Assembly (NCBI GenBank): GCA_000507305.1
Contig: DF239794.1
Coordinates: 228,469 to 292,468 of the forward strand
Length of the DNA stretch: 64,000 bases
DNA from: Breviolum minutum Mf 1.05b.01
Taxonomy: Eukaryota > Sar > Dinophyceae > Suessiales > Symbiodiniaceae
Reading direction: 5' to 3'
Under the pieces are notes generated by a model. It did no database searches, was not told where the DNA came from, and saw only the letters and a list, made by a program, of their open reading frames with translations. The translations under genes were made by a program, and so were the position numbers. How positions within the stretch are numbered: position 1 is the first letter of the stretch; every line of letters begins with the position of its first letter. Positions 33,387 to 45,400 of this stretch are shown piece by piece.

Positions 33387-36300
33387 TCAAGCCTCTGGAA
33401 TCGCGGCCAGGATCTTCTGCAGCGTTCGTGTGGCCTGGCGCACATCTACAACGATCCAAACAAAACGCTCTGAACGTTCAACTCGGAATCCATCAAAAAA
33501 AGGAAGGCAAAAGTTCGATACTATCCGCCTGCTTAATATGAAGCGCGCCGAAGTATCGTTTAAAATTCTAGACAATAAATGACAATAACGCCCGTACATA
33601 GTACTCGGTGCATACATCAAGTATCTACTAGTAACTTCAAAAAAAATGCACATGGATTGCACATGGTTAAAGATACTACGCATGCTTTATTACCTACTTT
33701 GCCCCCCAAAAAAAAAGCAACTAGATGTACCTCATTTCGTTCATACACTGCGTGCTGGTCTCAGCCGCCTTCAGCTGCCAGCGTGGAGGCCATCGGATGC
33801 AGCGCCCCATTTCTGCACTCAAGGTTTCCAAGAGGGACCCAACTACCTCAAACTCGAAGTAAGAGATGGAAGAGTGAAATAACATCCAAAAAACAGCACT
33901 GGTATTGCATTGGGTCAAGGTAATCTTGGAAAGTAATTACACAAATGGCAGGTATGGTGGTAGTAAATAAGTGAAAAAATAGTGGAGTATTTAAGGGGGA
34001 GTTAAAACTAACATTTGGTTCTGCATTGGTTTAGTAGTGCTATTGGCTATGTATTGGTGTACGTAGTACTTCTGCTTGCTCTGTTCTTTTCATTTCCTTG
34101 GTAGTGACTTCGGTACTTATACTCTTAATAGTTTTTTGTGCAATCATCTAGTTTCAAATTGATTTAAGATGTCCGTATCATTTCAATCTCATTTAGTTAT
34201 AGTTTCAATATGTTTCATCAGATTATCAGATTATTGTTGCTTTTGGATTTGGGCAATGCTTCAACTAGAATGAACTTAAATGAAAGGAAATGAAATCTTG
34301 TCAATACAAACGGATGGAAATGAAAGGAAGCGAAAGAAAATAAACGGAAATGAACTGAAAAGACATGAATGGACACGTTGGGAAACGACTTGAAATGAAG
34401 TCAAAGGCAATGATAATAAACAAAAACCGACCGCAAAAGCTCCTGTGGCGTACCCCCTTGCCTAATTGACTTGGGGCTTGCTAAGAAACCAGTCTTGTGT
34501 GGCTTTTGGATTTGAGGACTTCCACTTACAGGATATAAATGGCATGAAAGGAAATTAAAAGGAAATGGAAAGAAGTAAAAGAAATGAATGGACATGCTGG
34601 GAAATGCAAGGAACCCAAGTGAAAATCAATGAAAATAAGTCATTCTAGTGGCTATGAAGCAGGGTAGTAAATGAGCGGCGTCAAAAACAGGTGTGCGGCC
34701 GGGTTCCAATCCTAAAGTACTTTCGCAGTCACTTTCCCCGAAACAAATCACAAGCGGAAGTTGGATATTTCCATTTGAGGTAGGCACTTCTGCTTTGAAC
34801 ACACCTTCCTTTGAAAGGCTTTTAGCAGCATTGCTCGATTGCAGCCATCGTAGCAAATACTGCAACATCAGGACCTGAGGCATTGAAGCTGCATCACAGG
34901 CCGGAGGAAACACCAGGGCAAAGCTAGGATCCCCGGCCATCACTCGTGGCTTGAAGCAGGGTTGTGTTTTTGCCTCGTTGACTCACACGCTGATGATCTT
35001 TGCCAAGCCGACTTTGAACCAACATGTGAAGTCCAATGAGATAGACCAGCCCTGGATTGCTACTGTTTGTTGTCTCTTCAAAACTTGCCGTTCTCATCCG
35101 TTCAGGTGAACATGTTCTTCATTTCAACGCGCACGTTGAACAAACGAAACGAATGCTACTACATTGATACTGTAAACATCAGAAATATCAAAGTGAGATG
35201 AGATGAGTTAGTGTACTGCAAACAGGTGCAAAGGGACTTGCATGTTGAGATTTTTTTTTTCTGCATCATGTTGCAACCGGGGTGCTTCTTTTTTCATCAA
35301 CTTACAGAAAAAGGTCTGAACATCAGCCTTGCTAGCATCCTCCTCATAGGATTTGACTGCTAAGCCTCAAGTGGTGTGGCGAAAACACTGCCTTTTCGAT
35401 GGACAATCTTTCTCCCAGCCCTTTCCAGCCATTACAGCGCTCCGATGTTCTGAACTTCAGCTCTTCATCAGTCAAAGTCTGATTTAGCATATATACCTAC
35501 AATGAGAACGTGGGACCATACTGACCTATTCTGTGAAATAGTGAAATAGTGCATCTGAAAAAAAAAATCAACTGTCGTGCTAGAGGGAGTTGTACCAATT
35601 ACAGCCAATAAGATTCCCTCCCAATAATAGATCCAATTTCATTCCAATATCAACTAATATCAGCAGTTTCAAACCCATCCCCCCATCCTGCCTGAGCGAG
35701 CCAGAAGTTCCAAGCACTGAAATTGCATTGACCTTTGGCGCATCTCGGGGACTCACTGGGATGGTGATCTGTTGGGCCATCAATTGAGGATGAAGGCCAC
35801 TGGTCTTCTTTTTTAGGTGCAGCATGGTGTAACTGGTATGGTATAAGAAGTAAGAATGCATAAGTACCTAATACGAGTACAGTGCCAAAGTCCAAGCAAC
35901 GAAGACTGCATAGCTACTCGAGGGGCTGCCACGCTGACAACAAAGGTGATCAGTGCTTTGCATAAGTCTGGTGTTAAGTCTTTACCACGCTCCTTATTCG
36001 ACGGCTTGACCAAAGGAGATTGCTTCTGAAAGTTGGCGGATGAAGTTGGTCTACTTAGCACCTGCTGAATTCAGTCTATCAAATTCTACTGAGAGATTGC
36101 GCCCTACAACAGTTCACTTTTCCAGTAGATTACAGTAGATGGCAGCAAAGAAAAACAAACATCTCAACATCTCCCATGATTCCCGAAAAAATCCAGAAAA
36201 ATCCTACAAAATTACCATATCTTCCCATTTATTCACATTTCACCTTTTGTCACTCATATTTTTCCCAATTCGTGGCAAGGTTCATTTGCTTTCTCCAGCA

Positions 36301-36640
36301 GGTCCTCAATGGCTTCGCGGCAACGTTTGGGAAATGCGCTGGGCAGCTCCAGGGCCAAAGCCTTGGTGAGCCTCGGGGCACCATCAGCAGTCTGATCATC
36401 CCGAGAAAATTCCATTCAGCCCAGCAACCCAAGAAATTGAGAATCATCCATGGCCAAGGGCACTGCCTTCAGCGACCCTCAAAATCAACCTTCCAAATCA
36501 GGTTTGGGGGGCCAACGGCACAGGGCGTCCCTGAAAGAACCATATGGCTGCAGGAACCAGCTGAGCCTGTTCAAGCCCTCGCGCAGTCGCTTGAAGTCCA
36601 CACATTGAACGACGGATTCAAAAGCGGCAGCCAGAAGCAT
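33387..36640 (-). CDS. Unknown multi-exon gene, minus strand
   Basis: Supported exons in order: about 36490-36640 (MLLAAAFESVVQCVDFKRLR, GLNRLSWFLQPYGSFRDALC), about 36252-36415 (MEFSRDDQTADGAPRLTKAL), 35868-36061 (194 nt, VLSRPTSSANFQKQSPLVKP, LITFVVSVAAPRVAMQSSLL), about 35305-35367 (VKSYEEDASKADVQTFFC), 34626-34990 (MAGDPSFALVFPPACDAASM, LLRWLQSSNAAKSLSKEGVF), 33731-33846 (116 nt, VVGSLLETLSAEMGRCIRWP) and 33387-33500 (RFVWIVVDVRQATRTLQKIL, stop TGA at 33387). Several exon lengths match whole codons plus splice phase exactly. I do not recognise a domain; the content looks cytosolic and helical. Confidence 0.45.
34262..34640. repeat. Degenerate purine-rich repeat (GGAAATGAAA type)
   Basis: Irregular GGAAATGAAA, GAAAGGAAAT and CATGAATGGACA units in two blocks at about 34262-34400 and 34540-34640. 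One strand is almost all purine. It lies in an intron of the gene above. Confidence 0.6.
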
Positions 36641-37217
36641 GTTTCATGCGTGTGAATGTAACCATTCAATTCATACCTACAAAAAGGTATGATGAACCAC
36701 ATAGCATCACATAGCTATATTAGGATGATGTACAGTATGAGATCTCTCTACGTAATTTCTGCTCGTATGTGTGAACTATGTTATGGAATCTGCCGTCTCT
36801 GCAGCAATACCATGTTTTCCGAGGACTAAGTCATTCATGGGTGAATTCAAACACTCAGTCGCGTCGTGTGCTTGCACAGCACGTGTATTTATTCAGATAC
36901 ATCTGCACAACAAAAACGAGTGACAAAGAGGTTGGCCTTGAAACAAATTGAAACCCACCTTTCACATAGTGCTGTGGAACAGCAATTTCCATTTTTGCGA
37001 TTGCAGTCGGTTCTAAATACTATGAAGGTCCCAGGCACTTACAAATCAATCATCAATCTATATGCAAACATCCAATCATATATATTTATATTATCTAATT
37101 ATATATATATATGTATGTATTCAGTAAAAGTACTCTTGATGAACCGTAGGGCTGACTTAAACACAGCACCATACAGCACCCGTGTTTCTATCACTCAAAA
37201 TGCGTTTCTGTCAGCAC

Positions 37218-40200
37218 CTGATGTGGTGCTGGTGGAGATCTTCCTAATGCATGTGCCGCTTGCCTTGCTGCATCTTGAACCTCAATGGTTTTTTTGGGCC
37301 AGAAACTTACGGAGCCCAACAAGAAGATCTACCTATTTGAAGTCTTCCCTCTCTGTTTCTCATGCAGGTGGTATGATTGTGCATGTTCTTTATATTTCTC
37401 GTTTCTTTTTTACTATTTGTAGATCATTTACTTAATACGGTGATCCTGTATGATATATTATGATATCATGTGCTATCCCAGTTTTGGTCTTATCATGTCC
37501 TATCACTTTATACTACGTATACATAATGCATACGTTTAAAATATTCCTAGGCTACTATAGGAGAAAAGGATGACAAACCGTCAGCTGAAAGCAGCATTCA
37601 AAACGTCACGTGTCACCAACCACCTCAAACATGAGAATTGTTCGATCAACACTGGTAAACTCTAATCACTTTGCCTATTGTTAGCGATGATAAGCCGATG
37701 CAATACTGAACGGAGTGCAACAGCAAGGGAAGCCTCATGGCGCCACCAGCGGCTTGAACTCTTGGCATCATTTGCCTGACAGTCAAGCATGGCCGGTGCT
37801 GTTTTTGGAAGCCTATGGCATTATGATAGCCCTGAAAATCTCTTGGACTAGGAGCCTTTCACAGAATCAGCGACTTCCACATTTACGATTTGGGTTGATA
37901 CAGTACTTGTTCACTCGCCATATCGAAATTCGATGAACTCCGAATGACTTCGATGCATTCCAGACTTTCCAGATATGAAGTGACAAAAGCTGCCAATTTT
38001 CCACTATATAAGCGGCACTCTATCCCGGCCTCCTTGGTCATGTTTTCAAGACGCTGTCCTTCGCACCTGGGCCAGCTCAGAGTGTTGCTTGAATTTCGGT
38101 CTCTCCAAAGCACAAAAAGACTGCTGGTAGAAACTGGCCCTCTTGCAAACAACCTACATCAGAAGCCTTCTCGTACATTCATGTATGCATGCATGTCTAT
38201 TTTCACAAATATGTAACATATGTTATACATGACATGTTGTTTGCTGAGTAGGTCGCTGGGCAGCTCTCACATACCAAGGTGTTTTTTGTCGAGGTGGCCC
38301 GCCTCAGAAGTGCGGCCAAACCATGCCAAACCTGCAGTTTTCATTTCAATTTTTCTATGTTTCACCGTATTTTCTCGTTTGGACCGGCTCTATCACAGGA
38401 AGCTCCTCTACACAAATATAAGTTGGCCATGAGATGCTGTTGTCTGAAGCTTTTAGTTCCTGCATCTATTGATGCCCGTTGCACAAGTACTGAAGACCAC
38501 AGGTTCAAATCTGGTCTTGACCATTGCAGTCCTGGACCACAAATGCATGGTTTGGGCATTGGTCCATGTGTGGTTCACAAACTAAGTCTTGTGCTTGGAG
38601 TCAAAGTGGAGTTTCGGGGGTACTCTTCCAAAGTGGCTGCTCTTTCACAGAGTGCCTGGCTCAGAAACGCTGAGACGCAAGGTCTGTTACAAGCCACCTG
38701 ACTGCACCATACTTCACCAATAGACTTTCGGAAAGGCGTGGAAAGTGTTTGGGGCGTTTGCGGACTTACACTTGTAGTTGAGATAGTAGCAAAAATCCAG
38801 CATTAAAGGGCGCCTTGACAGGAAGATGAAAAGTAGCTATCTATTTTACCCATATTGATCACAATCATCAAAAATGAACCAAACGAAATCAAAATGACAA
38901 AACAAGTGATGAAATTGCCACACTTCAATAATTTCAATATACTGTATATTCAATTTCTTGGTAAACTGCAACTTCTGGCGAAGGCTCCAGAAAGCTGATC
39001 AATATTCCAGTTCCCCGTGGCAGCTCAGGACTGGCCTGAAAAATGTGCTGGAGTGACAACTCGTTCTTATGGGCCGCATCCTTGGTCTGAACATTTGGTA
39101 ACCCACCAGTACCAGTATACCACTGTTGCTGCCCTCAGGATGATGCAGCATGTAAAGCCACTTGCCCTCTTGGACAAGTGGGATCCACGAAGTCGGAACC
39201 TCGGTGCAACGTTAGAAAAGCCTGTAACCTTTCATCCACACCTCAAGGCGCTGTTTCGAGTTCCTTCCTCTGGCATTGCCATTGACTGAGGTGGCCCACC
39301 GACGTATTGCCTTAGAATCAGGGCCGCAACCTCCGACAACCCATGGAAATAACGCTGAGCCTGTTGGCAAAAAAAAATGAAGGGGGTTCTCACTGGACAG
39401 GACGGGCTAGAACAAGTAGGATCACGATCTTGCTTTCTTCGATGCGAAATCCTACTCCATCCCCATTCCTTACTCTTAATCCTTTCTCATCAACTGGCGT
39501 GGGGAAGAAGGGCAGCTTAGCAACTTAGGATTCCAACATACTGTGACAAATGAGACCAGTGACCAGCGTGAGCCCAATGCGAATCACGTGAGCTAAGAGG
39601 CACACCACCATAAGAGGTCACCCCATCTCCGCGCCTTGGGGGCATGCCACAAAGGCAGCAATCATGGCCCTGGTAGTGTTTCCTCCTAATGTCCATCCAT
39701 CTCCATCTCCGAATAACTCAAGATGCCACACAAAGATGCCCTGCACATTTTCTACGCCATCCGATCCATCCGCCACTCTGCTGCCCCATGACTTCCTTCG
39801 AAGTCACTGATGCAAAGGTTGGGACGCTTAGGAACAATCACTATAAGTCATTTACCTTGTGATGTCACACATGACTGTGCTACTGCCCAGCTCTCGCACT
39901 AGGTCACTAGGCCGACTTGGTGGCTTTGTTTCAACAGCAAGTGAGCTTGTCCCAAACTGCAGTCACAGCAAAGAGATGCAGTTATACTGACTCACTAAAG
40001 GCGGCATTAGTGCCATGTTTACAGGTGCACTGAGCACGCTGTTGCACATCCTCCGAGACGCAAGTTCATCAAAAATTTCTAACTCCACACTCTTCCATCT
40101 CATCAGTTTCTGGGTTTACGGGCTTCGGAAGACGCAACAAAGCAGCAAGGTTATCTGTAGTTCTGAGAACTTTGAAGAACACTTGTTTTCCTCTGAAGTT

Positions 40201-41200
40201 GCAATTTTGCAACTCCTCCATCTCACCGGGGATTCAAGCTACAAAGGGCTAAACTGCACCTGTGGAGCATGACTTGACCGGTAATGGTTGAGATCACAAC
40301 TGCCTCAGATGAACTCAAAGTGCCAAACAATTCTGCTTTGTTGCGTTCTTTTTGAAAGCATTGACTGATTTGTTGAATGGAGTCGTTGCTTTGCCATGAC
40401 AAATGGGAGCATGATAGGTTTATAAAGTACGGCCACTGTTAATTCTATTTGCTATAGCAGGCAAAAAGTACACACATACAAATACATAATACGCGTACAT
40501 ATGCAAAATCTGTCAAATATGTATGACCTTGGAACATTGAAAAAATACTTCCAAATACTTTAAAGCTGAGGTGCAACTGCCAAAACCAGAAAGCCCGCTC
40601 TTAGAGTGGAGTCCACATCAAAGCAGGAAACCACTCCACCTGAAAACTTGCCAGTGATATGCCGCTGCAAAAACAACACAACAACTGGGAAACCCAGCCT
40701 GGCATCTGGTCAGCTATGGGGCTCTTGGCAAGTAGGGCATCAAGTTGATCCTCAAATTTAAAATCTGCAACAATGAATGGCAGGTAGCCCTACCAATTCC
40801 AACTTGGCTTCGCGTATTTTCCATCTCCACCAAAGAGGACTCAATCAGATTCAACAGCACTGGGGTCTGCACGCATTTGTTTCCAACAATAAAGTCAGCA
40901 AACTGTCTGATCTCAAGAACACCAGCCAGGATAGTGACACAGAAAACATCCAGACCACTCCTGGCACCCATCGTCAGTCAAGGACAAAATCCGCAAAATC
41001 ATGCATACCAAATTGTCATACTCGAGTGCCAGCGTAGCTGCAATCCACCAGAATTTGTCGTGTTCAAAGAACCATGCAAAAAAAAAGCTACGTGCACGAA
41101 GTGCTTCGAAGGTCACCAGCTCTTTGTTTAGTATGTCATCTGTCTGAACCAAGGAGAAGTAGGAGCAGGAATCGGTAGTCAAATCTGCAATATCTTGCAA
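37218..41200 (-). CDS. Unknown multi-exon gene, ARM/HEAT-like in places
   Basis: Exons whose length equals codons plus phase exactly: 41009-41200 (64 codons, LQDIADLTTDSCSYFSLVQT), 40120-40221 (34 codons, MEELQNCNFRGKQVFFKVLR), 40023-40091 (23 codons, SVELEIFDELASRRMCNSVL), 39622-39777 (VADGSDGVENVQGIFVWHLE), 39242-39360 (VVGGCGPDSKAIRRWATSVN, after a long T-run acceptor), 38067-38153 (29 codons, VVCKRASFYQQSFCALERPK), 37707-37831 (GYHNAIGFQKQHRPCLTVRQ) and 37218-37280 (VQDAARQAAHALGRSPPAPH). Further likely coding parts are about 40714-40912 (FADFIVGNKCVQTPVLLNLI) and about 38585-38697 (VACNRPCVSAFLSQALCERA). No domain recognised. Plus-strand frames over the same stretches are shadows. Confidence 0.45.
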
Positions 41201-41599
41201 CTAAGGCACCACGCATTGAGCACTTGCGCGGTCAGGAAAAACTGTTTCTGCATGCGCGTTGGCATTTTGGCTGTCCACAAAATGATAAGAATCACGTGGT
41301 AAAGCACCACCACGATGATCGCGAAGAGGAAAAAAACGCCTGGAGGTATCCAAGCATCTTTTCAGTCATCACAGGCTGAAAATCCAGCTTGCTCATCAGA
41401 TTGAAAAAAAACAATTCCGTCGCTTTAATCTTGAGGGGGTTAGTTTCCTTGGCAAGATGAAGAGATGGCACCATGTGACCATGCCAACAACAATATATCA
41501 TTCATACTGACGAAATCACACACACACACATACATATTGTGATATACACGTTCACGTAACATAAGCTCATTTCCATGAGCAACTAAATAAGTGAGACAG

Positions 41600-42140
41600 A
41601 TAGACGGATAGAGACATGGATAAATAGAACAATGGATAGACAAATAGATGGATAGATAGAGAGGCAAATGGATGGATGGATGGATGGATGGATGGAATGG
41701 AATGGAATGGAATGGAATGGAATGGAATGGAATGGATGGATGGATGGGTGGATGGATGGGTGAATGATAGATAGATGGATAGATAGATGGATGGATAGAT
41801 AGATAGATAGATAGATACTGTAAAATGATACTGTAAATAGATACTGTACATAAAAAGGATACTGTAAATAGATACTGTACATAAAAAGGATACTGTAAAT
41901 AGATACTGTAAATAGATACTGTACATAAAAAGGATACTGTAAATAGATACTGTAAATAGATTCTGTAAATAGATACTGTAAATAGATTCTGTAAATGGAT
42001 ACTGTAAATAGATACTGTAAATAGATGCTGTAAATAGATGCTGTAAATAGATGCTGTAAATAGATGCTGTAAATAGATGCTGTAAATAGATACTGTAAAT
42101 AGATACTGTAAATAGATACTGTAGGTAGATAGATAGATAG
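41600..42140. repeat. Compound tandem-repeat tract
   Basis: From left to right: degenerate GATA/GACA units; ATGG units (about 41667-41696); GGAAT units (about 41695-41735); ATGG and GATA units to 41815; then a 13-mer array ATAGATACTGTAA with CATAAAAAGG variants to about 42140. The long minus frames reading [10 protein letters not shown] repeats are artefacts of the period. Confidence 0.9.
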
Positions 42141-42409
42141 ATATTATCAAATACAGTACTTGGAATATAGATATATGAAAAGATAAATAATATTATAATA
42201 TATAATATAATATACGTAGTATATTTGTATGCAAGCATAATTCGGTTCAAATACAATAATACCATTTAAGTATAGTCTATACGATGAATACCTATAGGCA
42301 GGAAGTATAGATAGGTAAAGATGAAAAGATGAGCACAGACTAATCACCATAAAACATACATTTTAAATCATTTTAAACATATTTAAACTATAAATCCGTA
42401 AACCACATA

Positions 42410-45400
42410 TCTATACTGTCATATACAATGCAATGATCTGAAGTTTTGCAGTTGCAACCCGCCTTGAAGAGCCAGGATGAAGGGGCCTCAGAGGTTGCTT
42501 CACCCTACCATTCTGTTTCGCACGTGGCATGAGATTACCATTCCCATACCAGGCCGTCCATTACGATACGAGTACCACCTGTGCCCTTCAATCTGTCACA
42601 ATTAAATTCAAAGACCTGTGGGGGAATCCTTCAAATGGACGCCAAGTTTCTGCTAGGATCTTTACTGGCTTCTGGAATTTGCATGCCTGAAACTGGCTGG
42701 GGAATGTTCGGAATGCAAAGCTGAGTTTTAAATGCCCACCACGTAGTTGTGTCATGCATTCAGGTCAGTGTGATTGACACAGCCACATGTTCCACCACAA
42801 TTCCGGTCCATGATCCAAATCAAGAGATGACTGCAGAATCGACAGCTAGGACGAATGAGAATGGATGAATAGTAAGGTCAGTGCCTAGGCTGAAGACAGA
42901 GAAGGGCCGATTTTGCTCCTGAAATCACGTTCTTGGATTCATGAACGAGCAAAGAAACACGTGCAAGCAACCCCCCCCCCACTAAGTCGTTCCAAACTCT
43001 CGTTGCAGCTTTGACTTGACATTCGATGTCATTTGATCTAGATCATTGGATCTGTTTCAACCTCTGCTAACCCACCGGTAAGATCATGTAAGATCAATAG
43101 AAAGAACGTGTTTTCCACAGGCGCTGGAACCACCATGGCTACCTTGCTCGGCAAGGCTCTGGTCCCAAGGCATAACCTGCGAGGCCTAGGAAATTGAAGT
43201 TGAAGGTCTGCAAGAAAGTGCCGCATAGGACCAACCTTATATAAACTCCGGCGATCCCTTGGAACATTTGCTGCCGATTATGTACCGTATCTTGCGAATG
43301 CGAACAAATAGAGCCATGTGATGTATGATGTACTTGTAACTGGCATGTACATAATCTCAAAAAATTAATGATATGATATAATCATAATTTATTTAATATA
43401 CTTATGTCCATACTACATTGCAAGATTGCCCAATGCCTACCAAAAAAAAGCGGGCAGCTTGTGTCTGTTTGGCATCTTTTGCAGTCTAGCGCTTTCCGAG
43501 CGACACAAGAGACACGCTGATCGCGATAGTGGGGCCATGCCTGTCGACAGGATTGTCGTGCCTTTCGCAAAGCCGACTTTTTGTTGCCTTGCGCACAGCA
43601 TGCCACATTCAGTGAAAGCAAAAGCGTTGCATCATGCAAGTGCATGAGTGGAGATGGGCCAACATGGTCCAACGCTCACAGAAATCACCAAATCTTGAAA
43701 CTTGCCAGCGTCTTGTAGCCAAGAGACATCAGAATCTACCCCAAACTCGCCAATCTTGTGTGCATAGCGATGGCAAGCTGTAGTGATGTGACCACAAATC
43801 AGTGACATGAAGGTGGCCACCAGGAACGAACTCAGCGAAATCAGCTCATTGGACCATTGGAACCATTGGAGGGTGGCAGTTATTGACAAATTCCAAAAAA
43901 AACATCAAAAAACATCAAAAAAACAACTCCATCAACTCGAAGCACGCTATCCAAGCTTCTAAAAGCCATAGAGCGCTTCCACCTGCACTTGGAATTGTCC
44001 TTCATCACCAGACTCTCTGAGAATGTCGTTCAAAATGCCCTTGCCTTGAGGTGCCTCAAAGATTTTTTCGTTTTAACCTTGTGTACCTTGTGGTGGTTTT
44101 GACTTGGTGCATAGAAATGCTTGGAAATTAATTGAATATAAAACGAAATACGTATATAAATGAAAATGTATGTATTCCAATAACCTTTGTGCTAACATTT
44201 CCATGGTGATCCAAGCTGCGGCCAAGTCAAACTTGAAAGCAACCATAAACAGGACCATGACAAACCTCAGATGAGCACGAATGAGTTTTTAGGGAAATCT
44301 GACGAGAATTCACGCATGCCTCCAAGAATGAGTGAGGCAGTCACGCACAACATACTTAAGAACTAAACGTATGACTGTATTGAATCTAATTGCATGTCAT
44401 CCTACTACTACTACAGTATTATACATTTACACTAAACTATGATTGATTGTATACAAAAAGAAAATAAAAAGCATGTATCAAACATCATATCATATGTATC
44501 TATATTATAAGCATCTCGCAGTGCCTTCCCCCCCAATTCACCAGACAAAAGGGCTCATGACAGCCAAATGATGGCCCTTGCTTACAGTAAACAGGCAAAG
44601 ATGTGATGACGATCAATAAAATGACTAAACATGAGCCTCCTTCACAGTGGAAATCACTAATAATCCTATACAACGACATAATGATATCATGACACAAGTA
44701 TTGTATCTTGAAATTGCATATATCATATCCGTTCATAACCTACATCTATTAATCTATTAGATACAGAATAAATACGACTGGCGGCAGGTGCTGCGCTGCA
44801 ATCAAAGCTTCAAGCTCCACTTGTACCCAAAACTGCAGTCACATTTATTTCTTTGCCGAGCAGCGTATCAACAAGTGACCATTTGCCGAAGGCATCCAGA
44901 AAGTTCAGCAAACCCTGCCTCTTCTCGATGCTAAGATGTTTTGGAGGCATGAACCAGCACATCATCCTGCAAGCACGGGTGCATCACAAGTGCATGGGAT
45001 CCGTTGACATCGGTATACTTATGGGTACACATGGTGGATTATATGGGCTGCTGGCAATTCCAATGCCAAGCAGCATAAGCATGGGCTTGATGTAGGGCCA
45101 CAAGCCACTGAAGCAAATGATCAATAGGCCCAGCGCATAAACCTTTCCTGCAGTAGCTTTACAAGCTGTGTCTCTAGAAGCAGACTAGAGAAAAGATGCA
45201 AAATGTGCAAAAGAAAGAAAAGTGAAAAGTGATGATTAACAAGTAGGCAAAGGGCAAAAAGCTCTAATTTTCGATTCTTTTTTGACACCCTCAACTTCTT
45301 ATCTAGCAATGTCGCATCACCAACTGTCTTGAATTGTCCCGGGAAATCGCCACAGCGTACAGGTATCACAAGATATGACAAGACTAAGTATGAAAGCTTG

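Noticed and set aside
36176-36655. Plus-strand 159-codon frame
   Set aside because: It is the shadow of minus-strand exons at about 36252-36415 and 36490-36640, which have better composition and splice signals.
38490-38525. GGTTCAAATCT, a tRNA B-box-like sequence
   Set aside because: The flanks cannot form T, anticodon and acceptor stems; similar hits at 10986 and 34703 also fail.
38279-38701. Plus-strand 140-codon frame
   Set aside because: It overlaps the minus exon at about 38585-38697 and has no support of its own.
41440-42265. Long minus frames with [10 protein letters not shown] repeats
   Set aside because: Translation of the GATACTGTAAATA tandem array; the composition simply follows the repeat period.
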